Positions 45,900-54,069 of a stretch of 58,814 nt of DNA are shown piece after piece. The stretch is taken from positions 1 to 58,814 of the forward strand of contig DBQI01000053.1 in the NCBI GenBank assembly GCA_002305165.1, given 5' to 3'. Source of the DNA: Armatimonadetes bacterium UBA1398. Its GTDB lineage: Bacteria; Armatimonadota; Zipacnadia; UBA1398. The notes under the pieces were generated by a model, which searched no databases, was not told the origin of the DNA, and saw only the letters and a list, made by a program, of their open reading frames with translations. The position numbers were made by a program, and so were the translations under genes. Positions within the stretch are counted from its first letter, which is position 1. Every line of letters begins with the position of its first letter.

Positions 45900-48691
45900 G
45901 GCTCCTCATCCACCTGCAGGAGCAGGGTCTGACCGTGCTCCATCGGGATCGTGACCTCGGTCCCCTCCGCTAGCAGCACGTCGCCTGTCCGCAGGTCCGT
46001 AATGCGGCTGGGGTGGGGGAGGGCGAGGCGCTTCTCCCCCGTTGAGGCCGCGTGGAGTGCCACATACCCGCCTCCGACCATCAGAACGTCTTCGGTGTCG
46101 AGATAGACATGGCCCCCGGCTTCCCTGACGAGCTCCTTCAGTTCGGCCGCAGGCAGGACGCCCGACGGCACAAAGGTCACATTGCCCACTCGCACGACCG
46201 GTTCATCTGGGTGCTCTGACGCTACGATGCCTGGTTCCTGGCGCAGCCCACCATCCACAGTCGCCGATTCCGTCATCGCGAGAGGGGTTCCGATCAGGGC
46301 CTCCGTTCGCGCGATGTCCAGTCCCTCATCGGAGAGGATCCCCGGGGCATAGAAGAACACCACCGGCTTACCCGACTCGACCAGGCGCCGCGCGAGCTCG
46401 TATTCCTCGTCGGTCATGTACCAGGTATCGAGGAACACGATGAGTCGGTAGCGGTCGAGGTCCGCCTCGGCCATCTCAGTCGCCTGGTAGAGGTCGAAGG
46501 GCGCGCCACAGCGGCTCAGGGCCGCGAGCTGGTCGTTGATGAGCAGGTTCGATAAGTGCTCGTTGCCGCCCCTTCGGTCCGCCAGGTAGTGACCCGTCTC
46601 GTAGCTGGCGATGACGGCGATCTCGGACGAGCGGGTGCGCGGCCGGTCCAGCGACTCCCGGCCGATCTCCAGCATCCGGCGGAACGAGTCCCAGACAGCC
46701 GGATGTCGGTACCAGCCGCCCTGCTGGTCCATGTACCACAGGCCGCAGTTGTGCGTCAGGGCACGAGCGAAGCCCCGCCAGAGAACCTCGATGGACTGCT
46801 CCATGTTCTCCACGTGCGTGAAGGTCGGGTCGTTAGCCAGGGACGTGCGGTCGTCCTCCTCATCCACCCACAACTTGCCCAGTGCGCGCACCGTCTCGGG
46901 GAAGCTGCGCATGACAGCGTCGTCGCCTGGAGCCCTCCTCACGTAGGAGTGGGGGCTGGAGAAGGCATCGAGATACGGTGACCGGAGGACCTTGTGGAAG
47001 CTGAGATGGTCGCCCTCACGATTCCAGTTGAGGTCTGGAAGGTAGCCGTTGAAAGCGAGCGTCAGGCATCGGCCATCACTCTCCTCCTTCACCGCTCGGG
47101 CGAACTCGATGAGGGCGTCCGCCCCTTGCTCGTGGAGGAACCGGCTATAGTCGATGAGCCAGCGCGACTGTTCCGGATCGCGCAGAGCGCCCACCGATCC
47201 GATGCTGCGCTCCTCGATGGTGGGAACGCGCGGCTCGGGCGGGTCCTCTGGATACCGCTCGACCAGCCACTGGCGGTAGGCTTCCACAAACACCGGGCTG
47301 TTGTCCGGGTAGTGGATGGAGTTCCAGTAGTGCCACTCGCCATAGATGCCCGCCGCAATATGGATACCCAGGATGTTGTCGGCGTAGCCAGCCTCGCGCA
47401 AGTGCCTAATCAGCCGGCGCAGCGCCTCGGCGCCATCGCGGCGCCAACGCTCAGAGGCGAAGCTCGGGTGCCGAGGGCCGCTCATGCCATGACTAGTCCA
47501 GGAGGCCTCGTCGAGGTAGCCGGTGATCTCATCAGGGTAGGCATCCATCCATGACCCTGGAGCGACCATCATGACGCGCAGCAGCAGAAGCGCGTTCGGA
47601 GCGGCCTTGAGCGTCTTCGCGATGGCCTCATCCGTGTGTGTGTAGTCGTAGAGGTCGGGGCCGACCCAGCCATGGTCCGCACAGATCGTCTGGAGCACGT
47701 ACCCCTCCTGGGCGCTCCGCTCGATGTCCTCGGGCACGATGGGAACGCTCATGAACATCATGGGGAAGGTGGGCTCGCCGTCCACGAACAGGCACGGCGC
47801 GCCGCCGTGAGATCGGACCTCGGCCAGCGGGAACTCTGCTGCCTCGCCCACGATGTCCACCCCTCCGATAGTCATGCCAGGATCGCCATCCAGCTCGGCG
47901 CCACATGGGCCCAGCGAGACCCGGTACCGGCCTGCCGGGGCGTGCTCCGGAACCTCAATACGCGCCGTCAACCGGACCCGCTGCCCCTGCTGCCATGTCT
48001 CAATCTCCGGTCGTGGCTCCATGAGGAGCCTCTCCATGGGTCGGTCTCCCAGCGAGAGGGACAGGACACAGTGGCGGGGCGCGGGCTGAGGTGTGCGCAC
48101 GACGGCCTCGATCGTTGCCTCGATTGACCGATCCCTGACCTCGATTCTCGATGCCTCGTGTTCGAGCTCCAGTATAGGCCCCACATACTCGAGAGGCAGG
48201 TCGCCCCAAGGGGCGACCGGGGGAGGACCGATCACGAATGCCGGCTCCCAGCCAGCGTCGCTGAACCCAACCTCTGCGAAGTCGTCGGGCGCCTCCGTCG
48301 CGAAGCGCCATGTGTCGTCGGTCACGATGTGCAGCCGACCATCGGTGCTCTTGGCGTCCAGTAGCAGCCCGCCCGGACGAGCGGCGTTCCGGACCCTGGC
48401 CGCGAGCACGTGCGAGCCGGGGCCGATGGCCTCGATGACGTACCGGTTGGTGGTCAGCCACCAGAACCCGCCCGAGGCGACGGGCTCTCCGTCAAAGAGC
48501 AACTCGTAGCCATCGTCGCCGCTCATCTGGATCACCAACGCGTCGATGGGCTCGTCAACAGTGAAGCCGCGCCTCAGGAAGCCAGTCGGCGAGTCCTCCT
48601 GCCCCTCTCCCCAGATCCATTGCGCGCTCCAGGCTGGGGGACCGATGGGCTGGCCCGTGACTGACGCGAGAATGAGGGTGGCAATGACCAA
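45896..48691 (-). CDS. Large secreted GH42-like protein with rhamnosidase-type N-terminal domain
   Basis: 931 residues; TTG start at 48691 with AAGGAG eight bases upstream. Short hydrophobic N-terminus (IATLILASVTG), so export is likely. Residues about 20-160 resemble the N-terminal lectin-like domain of alpha-L-rhamnosidases (WSAQWIWGEGQ, FTVDEPIDALVIQMSGDDG). A TIM barrel follows at about 300-640 (GIHIAAGIYGEWHYWNS, LGKLWVDEEDD). Then comes a glutamine-amidotransferase-like beta-galactosidase trimerisation region (EIAVIASYETGHYL, YRLIVFLDTWYM). That arrangement fits GH42-like enzymes; substrate unknown. Co-transcribed with the upstream isomerase gene (51-base gap). Confidence 0.7.
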   Translation of the reverse strand: MVIATLILASVTGQPIGPPAWSAQWIWGEGQEDSPTGFLRRGFTVDEPIDALVIQMSGDDGYELLFDGEPVASGGFWWLTTNRYVIEAIGPGSHVLAARVRNAARPGGLLLDAKSTDGRLHIVTDDTWRFATEAPDDFAEVGFSDAGWEPAFVIGPPPVAPWGDLPLEYVGPILELEHEASRIEVRDRSIEATIEAVVRTPQPAPRHCVLSLSLGDRPMERLLMEPRPEIETWQQGQRVRLTARIEVPEHAPAGRYRVSLGPCGAELDGDPGMTIGGVDIVGEAAEFPLAEVRSHGGAPCLFVDGEPTFPMMFMSVPIVPEDIERSAQEGYVLQTICADHGWVGPDLYDYTHTDEAIAKTLKAAPNALLLLRVMMVAPGSWMDAYPDEITGYLDEASWTSHGMSGPRHPSFASERWRRDGAEALRRLIRHLREAGYADNILGIHIAAGIYGEWHYWNSIHYPDNSPVFVEAYRQWLVERYPEDPPEPRVPTIEERSIGSVGALRDPEQSRWLIDYSRFLHEQGADALIEFARAVKEESDGRCLTLAFNGYLPDLNWNREGDHLSFHKVLRSPYLDAFSSPHSYVRRAPGDDAVMRSFPETVRALGKLWVDEEDDRTSLANDPTFTHVENMEQSIEVLWRGFARALTHNCGLWYMDQQGGWYRHPAVWDSFRRMLEIGRESLDRPRTRSSEIAVIASYETGHYLADRRGGNEHLSNLLINDQLAALSRCGAPFDLYQATEMAEADLDRYRLIVFLDTWYMTDEEYELARRLVESGKPVVFFYAPGILSDEGLDIARTEALIGTPLAMTESATVDGGLRQEPGIVASEHPDEPVVRVGNVTFVPSGVLPAAELKELVREAGGHVYLDTEDVLMVGGGYVALHAASTGEKRLALPHPSRITDLRTGDVLLAEGTEVTIPMEHGQTLLLQVDEEP

Positions 48692-48742
48692 AGCGCCGGC
48701 TCCTTACGAGTCCCAACAGGTGACCTTCGACGGAACCATGCT

Positions 48743-49507
48743 CTAGAGGCCCAACTTCCGGAGTGCCTGGTAGGCTCGGGCTGGGATGTCGAACCCCAGG
48801 CCCTCGGGTCCGGGCTCCTCCACGACGTACCACTTGGGACTGTGTAGGTCCTTGATGAGGTCCAGCATCACGGGCCAGTCCATCTGGCCATCGCCGATGG
48901 TGCCGCCCTCAGGCTGGCCGAACTCCTTGATGTGCATGGACCGAGCCCGGCCGGGGAAGCGGCGCAGGGCATCCATCGGATCTCCGCCGCCCTGCATGCA
49001 GTTGCCGATGTCCATCTGCATGACCACGGCATCGTCAGTGTTCGCGAAGAGGATGTTCCACGCAACCTCGCCGTCCACCGTCCGGAAGTCGAAACCGTGA
49101 GCGTGGTAGCCCGCCCACATACCCTCCGGCGCGAGCCGGTTGGCCGCGGCATTCAGAATCCCGGCAAGCTCCATGATGCCTTCGCGCGAGCTCATGCGGG
49201 GCTCGTCGGCAGAGATGATGAGGAAATCGTTCCCCAGGATACGATTCATCTCGATGGTCGTCGCTATGCGCTCATCCATGAGAGCGGCAGTGGCGAGATG
49301 GAACCCACAGCAGGCGAGACCGGCGTCATCGAATGCCGACCTCAGGTCCTTTGCGCTGGTACCCATCCACTCCAGAGTCTCACCGGTATACCCCCACGGT
49401 TCGGCGGCGGCATAGCCAATCTCAGCGACCCGTTGGAGGGTTCCCGGCAGATCCTTCTCGCACTCGCCTCGGACGGAGAACAACTGCAATGCTATTGGAG
49501 CAGGCAT
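48743..49507 (-). CDS. Sugar phosphate isomerase/epimerase (xylose-isomerase-like TIM barrel)
   Basis: 254 residues. ATG at 49507 with GAGGTG seven bases upstream. Typical AP-endonuclease-2/hydroxypyruvate-isomerase-like pattern: LQLFSVRGECEKDLPGTL at the N-terminus, metal-site segments in CGFHLATA, GYHAHGFDF, MQMDIGNCMQGG, SMHIKEFG and a final VVEEPG. Cytoplasmic. Second isomerase of this type in the window, here paired with a GH42-like hydrolase instead of the DUF1080 set. Substrate not known. Confidence 0.87.
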   Translation of the reverse strand: MPAPIALQLFSVRGECEKDLPGTLQRVAEIGYAAAEPWGYTGETLEWMGTSAKDLRSAFDDAGLACCGFHLATAALMDERIATTIEMNRILGNDFLIISADEPRMSSREGIMELAGILNAAANRLAPEGMWAGYHAHGFDFRTVDGEVAWNILFANTDDAVVMQMDIGNCMQGGGDPMDALRRFPGRARSMHIKEFGQPEGGTIGDGQMDWPVMLDLIKDLHSPKWYVVEEPGPEGLGFDIPARAYQALRKLGL

Positions 49508-49618
49508 ACTGCTTCACCTCACATCGTCGTGGTACGCCGCTATTCATGCCTGGCTGTGATGCGTCCTCCCCGGCGCTGGCGAAGGTCGCCCCCCACGCCC
49601 GGAGCGAATCATGAGTGC

Positions 49619-50221
49619 ATGGCGGCGGATCTACCCAGTCCGGACGAGGTGCAGGCGCCCTTCGCCCACCTCGAGTTCAACCGCGTTCATACCAGGAGCG
49701 TGGCGCGGCTCGCCCTGTCGCTCTTCGACGAGACCGCATGGCTGCATGGCATGGGGGCCGCTGAACGGCGGCTACTTTGGCACGCGGCCCTGCTGCACGA
49801 TGTGGGTCAGGGGATCGACTACGTCGGGCACCACAAGCACTCCATGGCGCTCATACTGGAGTGCCACGAACTCGCGCTGACGCCCTCGGACCTTCAGAGA
49901 GTCGCGTGCCTGGCTCGCTATCATCGCGGCGCCGACCCAAAGGGATCGCACCCGCTGTACGGGACCCTCCCCGAGCGCGACCGCGGGATTATATGCCGCC
50001 TAGCGGCGATTCTACGCATCGCCGACGGCCTCGATAGGGGACAGATAGGCCGTGTCGAGGATCTGCGAATCGCGCGCGGTGATGGGCGACCCATCACGAT
50101 CTGGATCTACTCGGCACAGAAGCCGGCGTTAGAGATAGCCGCCGGCACGAAGAAGGCGGCCCTCTTCGTGCGGGTCTTCCATCGGCCCATACGCATCGAA
50201 TACGCCGGTCGGCGACCCTAA
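49619..50221 (+). CDS. Stand-alone HD domain protein like the C-terminal part of Ppx/GppA
   Basis: 200 residues from the ATG at 49619; the site GGAG is 14 bases away, so an upstream start at 49559 remains possible. HD-domain metal residues: FNRVHTRSVARLAL, HAALLHDVG, VGHHKHSM, and CLARYHRGADPKG plus RIADGLDRG as in the helical domain of exopolyphosphatase/guanosine pentaphosphatase. The N-terminal actin-like phosphatase domain is absent. Possibly a small phosphohydrolase or nucleotide-binding regulator. Its stop codon overlaps that of the ROK gene by four bases. Confidence 0.75.
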   Translation: MAADLPSPDEVQAPFAHLEFNRVHTRSVARLALSLFDETAWLHGMGAAERRLLWHAALLHDVGQGIDYVGHHKHSMALILECHELALTPSDLQRVACLARYHRGADPKGSHPLYGTLPERDRGIICRLAAILRIADGLDRGQIGRVEDLRIARGDGRPITIWIYSAQKPALEIAAGTKKAALFVRVFHRPIRIEYAGRRP

Positions 50222-51189
50222 CTGATGTCGTAGCCCATCGCGCGGAAGGTCACCGCGGCGACTCCGAGCACCGTGGCCTGGTCCCCACACTGAGCTTCGG
50301 CAAGCTCGATGCCATCGAAGCAGCCCGGGAGGCACCGTTCCGCCGTTACCTCGCGGAGCCGGTCCATCATCAGAGGGCCCACCGCCTCGATCACGCCGCC
50401 TCCGAAGATGATGATCTCGGGGCTGAGTAGGTGGATGAGGTTCGCGGCCGCGTACCCGAGGTACCGCGATACGCGGTCGATCGCCCTCAGGGTTAGCGTG
50501 TCACCCTCTTGGGCCGCTCGCAGGAAAGCGCGACTGCGGATGCGACTATCTGGATCGTCGATCCCCTCGAGGCTCGTGCCATACCCTTTGAGATACCGCT
50601 TGCGCACCCAGTTCTCCATGGCGGTACGGCTCGCGTACGCTTCGAGACAGCCCCTGCGGCCACAGCCACAGCGTGGACCCTTGGGATTCATCACCATGTG
50701 CCCGATCTCGCCCGTGATGCCCGTCTTGCCACGCACCAACTCACCGTTGACGTAGATGGCGCCGCCGAGACCAGTGCCCGGGAACAGCCCCACCGCGTGC
50801 CGCCGTCCACGCGCCGCCCCTCGCCACACCTCGCCGACGAGTCCAGCATCCACATCGTTCTCTACGATGACTGTGGCGCCCAGGACCTCGCCAACGTCCG
50901 AGGCAATCTGCACGTCCACGAGCCCGAGGTTGGGGAGTTGGAACGCGAGACCGTTGAGGTGGTCTACCGGCCCGGGCACCCCGATGCCGACGGACTGGAT
51001 CTCCTCCCACGGCACGTTGGCCTTGGCTACAGCCTTATCGGCCGCCTTCTTGACTGCTCCCACGGCGTCCGGCCAGTTCCCGTACGCGCCGTGCTGTTGA
51101 CGAGCACTGGCGACGACGGCGCCTTCGTTAGTGACGACTGCCGCCATCACCTTAGTGCCGCCCAGATCGATGGCAAGTACGTTGGCCAC
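50218..51189 (-). CDS. ROK family sugar kinase (glucokinase-like)
   Basis: 323 residues from GTG at 51189 (GGGGAGG eight bases upstream). ATP-binding phosphate-1 motif AIDLGGTKVMAA, aspartate region ENDVDAGLVGE, ROK signature GLFPGTGLGG, and the zinc site CGCGRRGCLE. Phosphorylates a hexose such as glucose, mannose or GlcNAc with ATP in the cytoplasm. No helix-turn-helix, so it is an enzyme and not an ROK repressor. Downstream of msrBA on the same strand (54-base gap). Confidence 0.92.
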   Translation of the reverse strand: MANVLAIDLGGTKVMAAVVTNEGAVVASARQQHGAYGNWPDAVGAVKKAADKAVAKANVPWEEIQSVGIGVPGPVDHLNGLAFQLPNLGLVDVQIASDVGEVLGATVIVENDVDAGLVGEVWRGAARGRRHAVGLFPGTGLGGAIYVNGELVRGKTGITGEIGHMVMNPKGPRCGCGRRGCLEAYASRTAMENWVRKRYLKGYGTSLEGIDDPDSRIRSRAFLRAAQEGDTLTLRAIDRVSRYLGYAAANLIHLLSPEIIIFGGGVIEAVGPLMMDRLREVTAERCLPGCFDGIELAEAQCGDQATVLGVAAVTFRAMGYDIS

Positions 51190-51243
51190 GGTATACGCCT
51201 CCCCTGAGTCGCAAGTCGCCACGGGATTCCACGCGCCGGACCG

Positions 51244-52302
51244 TCAATCCTGCGGTGTCTGTGGCCAGTCGATAGGCCTCCTCATATGGCAGTACGGCTG
51301 GCTCCCCTTGCGCTGATAGTAGTCCTGATGGTAGTCCTCAGCCGGCCAGAAGGTCTTGGCCGGTTCCACCTCGGTCGCGACGTCCAAGCCCATCTTGCGT
51401 AGCTGCGCCACCAGCGACTGCGCCACGCGCGCTTGGTCCTCGTCGACCGTGTAGACGCCCGAGCGGTAGGAGTGGCCTACGTCGGGGCCTTGCCGGTTCA
51501 CCTGCGTGGGATCGTGGATCTCGAAGAACAGCTTCGCCAGGGCCTCGAAGTTGGTGCGGACGGGGTCGTAAAGGACCTTCACGGACTCGGCATGCCCCGT
51601 GTCCTGACGGCAGACCTCTTCGTAGCAGGGGTTGTCAACATGGCCCTGCATGTAGCCAGACACCACCGACAGCACGCCCGGGGCCCGCTCCAGCCAGTAC
51701 TCCACCCCCCAGAAGCAGCCGCCGGCGAAGTAGGCCGTGCCGTACCGCGCCTCTCCCTCGGGGACGAAGAGCATCGAGATGGAGTTGACGCAGTGCCGCG
51801 TGTCCTTGGGCGTGAGCCTCTCACCCAGGAACACGTGGCCGAGATGCCCACCGCAGTGGGCGCACACGATCTCGGTCCGCATTCCGTCCGCGTCGGGAAC
51901 GCGCCGGACAGCACCCCGTATCTCGTCATCGAAGGCGGGCCAGCCGCAGCCGGCTCGGAACTTGTCCGCCGAGCGGTAGAGCATGGCCCCACAGCGTCTG
52001 CAGGTGTAGATGCCCGCCTCGAAGTGGTCGTCGTACTCCCCCGTGAAGGGCATTTCAGTGCCCTTGTGCACGATCACGCGCTCCTCTTCCGGGGTGAGAT
52101 CGCGGTATTCGTCGCTCCCTGGCTCCTGGTCCACGCTGGTCGTCGCCTCCTCATCCGTCTGGTAGGACACGTCACACGCCTCGGGCGGCGGATCAGCCAC
52201 GTCCCGAGCCTGGCGGTAGCCATAGCTAGCTCCAGCGCCCGCCGCAAGCAGTGCCGCAAGCATGGGCAGCACCCACCTGCGCTGCCGATGAATCTGAAAC
52301 AT
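51244..52302 (-). CDS. msrBA: Exported methionine sulfoxide reductase MsrB-MsrA fusion
   Basis: 352 residues from the ATG at 52302 (GGGAGG five bases upstream). N-terminal membrane anchor or signal (VLPMLAALLAAGAGAS). MsrB domain first: zinc cysteines C101, C104, C147, C150, catalytic C171 in RHCVNSISMLF. MsrA domain second: GGCFWG with C196. Reduces both S and R methionine sulfoxides in extracytoplasmic proteins; the electron donor is not in this window. The B-A order with an export signal differs from the common A-B order. The upstream spacer to the ABM gene is 196 bases and divergent. Confidence 0.93.
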   Translation of the reverse strand: MFQIHRQRRWVLPMLAALLAAGAGASYGYRQARDVADPPPEACDVSYQTDEEATTSVDQEPGSDEYRDLTPEEERVIVHKGTEMPFTGEYDDHFEAGIYTCRRCGAMLYRSADKFRAGCGWPAFDDEIRGAVRRVPDADGMRTEIVCAHCGGHLGHVFLGERLTPKDTRHCVNSISMLFVPEGEARYGTAYFAGGCFWGVEYWLERAPGVLSVVSGYMQGHVDNPCYEEVCRQDTGHAESVKVLYDPVRTNFEALAKLFFEIHDPTQVNRQGPDVGHSYRSGVYTVDEDQARVAQSLVAQLRKMGLDVATEVEPAKTFWPAEDYHQDYYQRKGSQPYCHMRRPIDWPQTPQD

Positions 52303-52498
52303 GGGCGCCTCCCTGATCCTGATCCAGTATCGCATGGAGTTGTGACGCAACGGAACCAGTGGCGGCAGCGACTCGCCTCCGCAACTGACCGCTCGTCGTG
52401 CGGGCACAGTACGATGCACGAGGCGGCAGGTCCCGAGTTCTGGCAAACGAAGGGGCGGAAAAGGGCACAGGAAGCCCAACTCGAGAGGACCGATCACC

Positions 52499-52783
52499 AT
52501 GGTGAACCTGATCGCTCAGATCGACGCCAAGCCAGGAGCCGAGGCCAAGGTAGCCGAGGCCCTGCGCGCTGTGGTTGGACCAAGCCGGGCCGAATCCGGC
52601 TGCGTCTCATACACGGCCTACCGCTCCAAGGACTGCGCTACCTCGTTCCACGTGGTGGAGACGTGGAAGTCGTCGGAGGCGCTCGACGCCCACACCAAGA
52701 CGGCGCACTTCCAGGCCTTCAGCGCGGCCATCGCCGATGCGGTGGCGGGTCCGCCCAAGATGACGTTCCTTGAGGAGCTCTAA
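52499..52783 (+). CDS. Antibiotic biosynthesis monooxygenase (ABM) domain protein
   Basis: 94 residues; ATG at 52499 with GAGAGGA nine bases upstream. Typical ABM ferredoxin-like half (NLIAQIDAKPGAEAKVAEAL, ESGCVSYTAYRSKD, FHVVETWKSSEALDAHTKT). Cytoplasmic. Such proteins include quinol monooxygenases and small stress-related enzymes; here no pathway partner is near, apart from the divergent Msr gene, which hints at an oxidative-stress role (inference). Confidence 0.88.
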   Translation: MVNLIAQIDAKPGAEAKVAEALRAVVGPSRAESGCVSYTAYRSKDCATSFHVVETWKSSEALDAHTKTAHFQAFSAAIADAVAGPPKMTFLEEL

Positions 52784-52925
52784 GCGCCGTGGGGCGGTGC
52801 GGTGAGGCTACGACGGCTGCTGTCGCCAGCGTAGGTGAATCGCGCATTCAGGCGGAACATATCATGGCACTCAGCGCGTCAACACGTGTGGGTTCGCACT
52901 AGACATCGAAAGCGGAGGATGACAG

Positions 52926-53891
52926 ATGATGCGAGTAGGTCTCCTGATGATGATGCTCGCGCTCGTAGTGCTACCTGCTGCGGCCCAACTACCGACGTCA
53001 GTGGATGAGTTCGCCGAGAGTCTCGACATGTGGGATGATCCAGAGAGCGTCGCCCTGCTGTTCCTGACCGCCGTCTATGTCTACACGTACGCCGACCAGG
53101 ACCTAGGCGCCGACCTGTTGGATCTCATCCTCATCGACTGCAGCCTGGAGTACGACATGCCCATCCTGGCAGCCGCCCTGGATGAAACCCCGTGGGTCTT
53201 CGACAGCTACGTCGAGGGGACGAGCCCCGGTAACGGGTACGCCGGTATCGATCCCGACGACTTCAGCATCGACGTGTGGAGCACCGAGACCGTCACGCCG
53301 ACCGCCTTGGTGGACTCCGACCTGGCTCTCGTATACCTTACCTCAACGGGCGCTGACCAGGCGCGTCCCCTGATCCTCAAGGACGTCGAGGGCGCTTGGC
53401 GAGTCGCGAGCGCGACCCCCCTCGTGGCGGGCGTGAAGTCCGCCGATGGCAATCCAGGGGTGGACATCGCCGGGACGGCTACCCCCGACGGTGTTGCTCA
53501 TATGTTCTTCGAGGGCGCCTACCTCTACTCCATGGGTATCGTGGATGAAGGTCGATACCTACTGGAGACTATCCTGTCGCCTGATGGGCATTCCGCCGAC
53601 ATCGACAAGCTGCTCGACGTGGTCGAGGAGAAGCCCATCAACGTTTGGGCCTACGCCCAAGGCAACTCACCCGAGTCGGGGTACTTGGACTTCGATCCCT
53701 TCGCCTTCCGTGTGAACATCACACGCAGCGACACGATCCGGGAGGACCTGATCAAGTACTTCATTGACTGCACCGGCGCGGAAAGCACGCGTCCCTTCCA
53801 GTGTCATCTGACCAGGCGCGGACAGCTCCGCATGTACGAGTTCTCCTCGCTGCGTCTTGACGTCCAGCCTCCCACCGTGGAGCGCTGGTAG
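52926..53891 (+). CDS. Secreted protein built from two copies of an unknown domain
   Basis: 321 residues; ATG at 52926 with GGAGG seven bases upstream, signal peptide ending near PAAAQ. Two repeats: about 40-165 (LLFLTAVYVYTYADQDLG, TSPGNGYAGIDPDDFSIDV) and about 185-320 (HMFFEGAYLYSMGIVDEG, NSPESGYLDFDPFAFRVNI). The repeat resembles DUF6935-like extracellular modules in its YxGxDPxxFxI ending, but I cannot name it safely. No catalytic motif is seen. Likely secreted or periplasmic, function unknown. A strong terminator follows. Confidence 0.75.
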   Translation: MMRVGLLMMMLALVVLPAAAQLPTSVDEFAESLDMWDDPESVALLFLTAVYVYTYADQDLGADLLDLILIDCSLEYDMPILAAALDETPWVFDSYVEGTSPGNGYAGIDPDDFSIDVWSTETVTPTALVDSDLALVYLTSTGADQARPLILKDVEGAWRVASATPLVAGVKSADGNPGVDIAGTATPDGVAHMFFEGAYLYSMGIVDEGRYLLETILSPDGHSADIDKLLDVVEEKPINVWAYAQGNSPESGYLDFDPFAFRVNITRSDTIREDLIKYFIDCTGAESTRPFQCHLTRRGQLRMYEFSSLRLDVQPPTVERW

Positions 53892-53901
53892 CCGTCCGTC
53901 T

Positions 53902-53931
53902 GCCGCCGGCTCTCGCCGAGCCGGCGGCTTT
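53902..53931 (+). terminator. Terminator after the two-domain secreted protein
   Basis: Perfect 11-base stem (53902-53912, 53918-53928) with a 5-base loop, followed by TTT. It lies 10 bases after the stop codon. Confidence 0.75.
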
Positions 53932-54069
53932 CCATTGGTACCAGGCCCCAGGGGTCGCTCGGCAGTCAAGAGCCCGGCCCCGATGGGCTAGGACGTAGCG
54001 GTGTACAGTTGCAGCTCGGGCAGGAGTGCCGGGGCGGCTCCGACAGCCTGAGGGCGACCGCTCGGGGCG

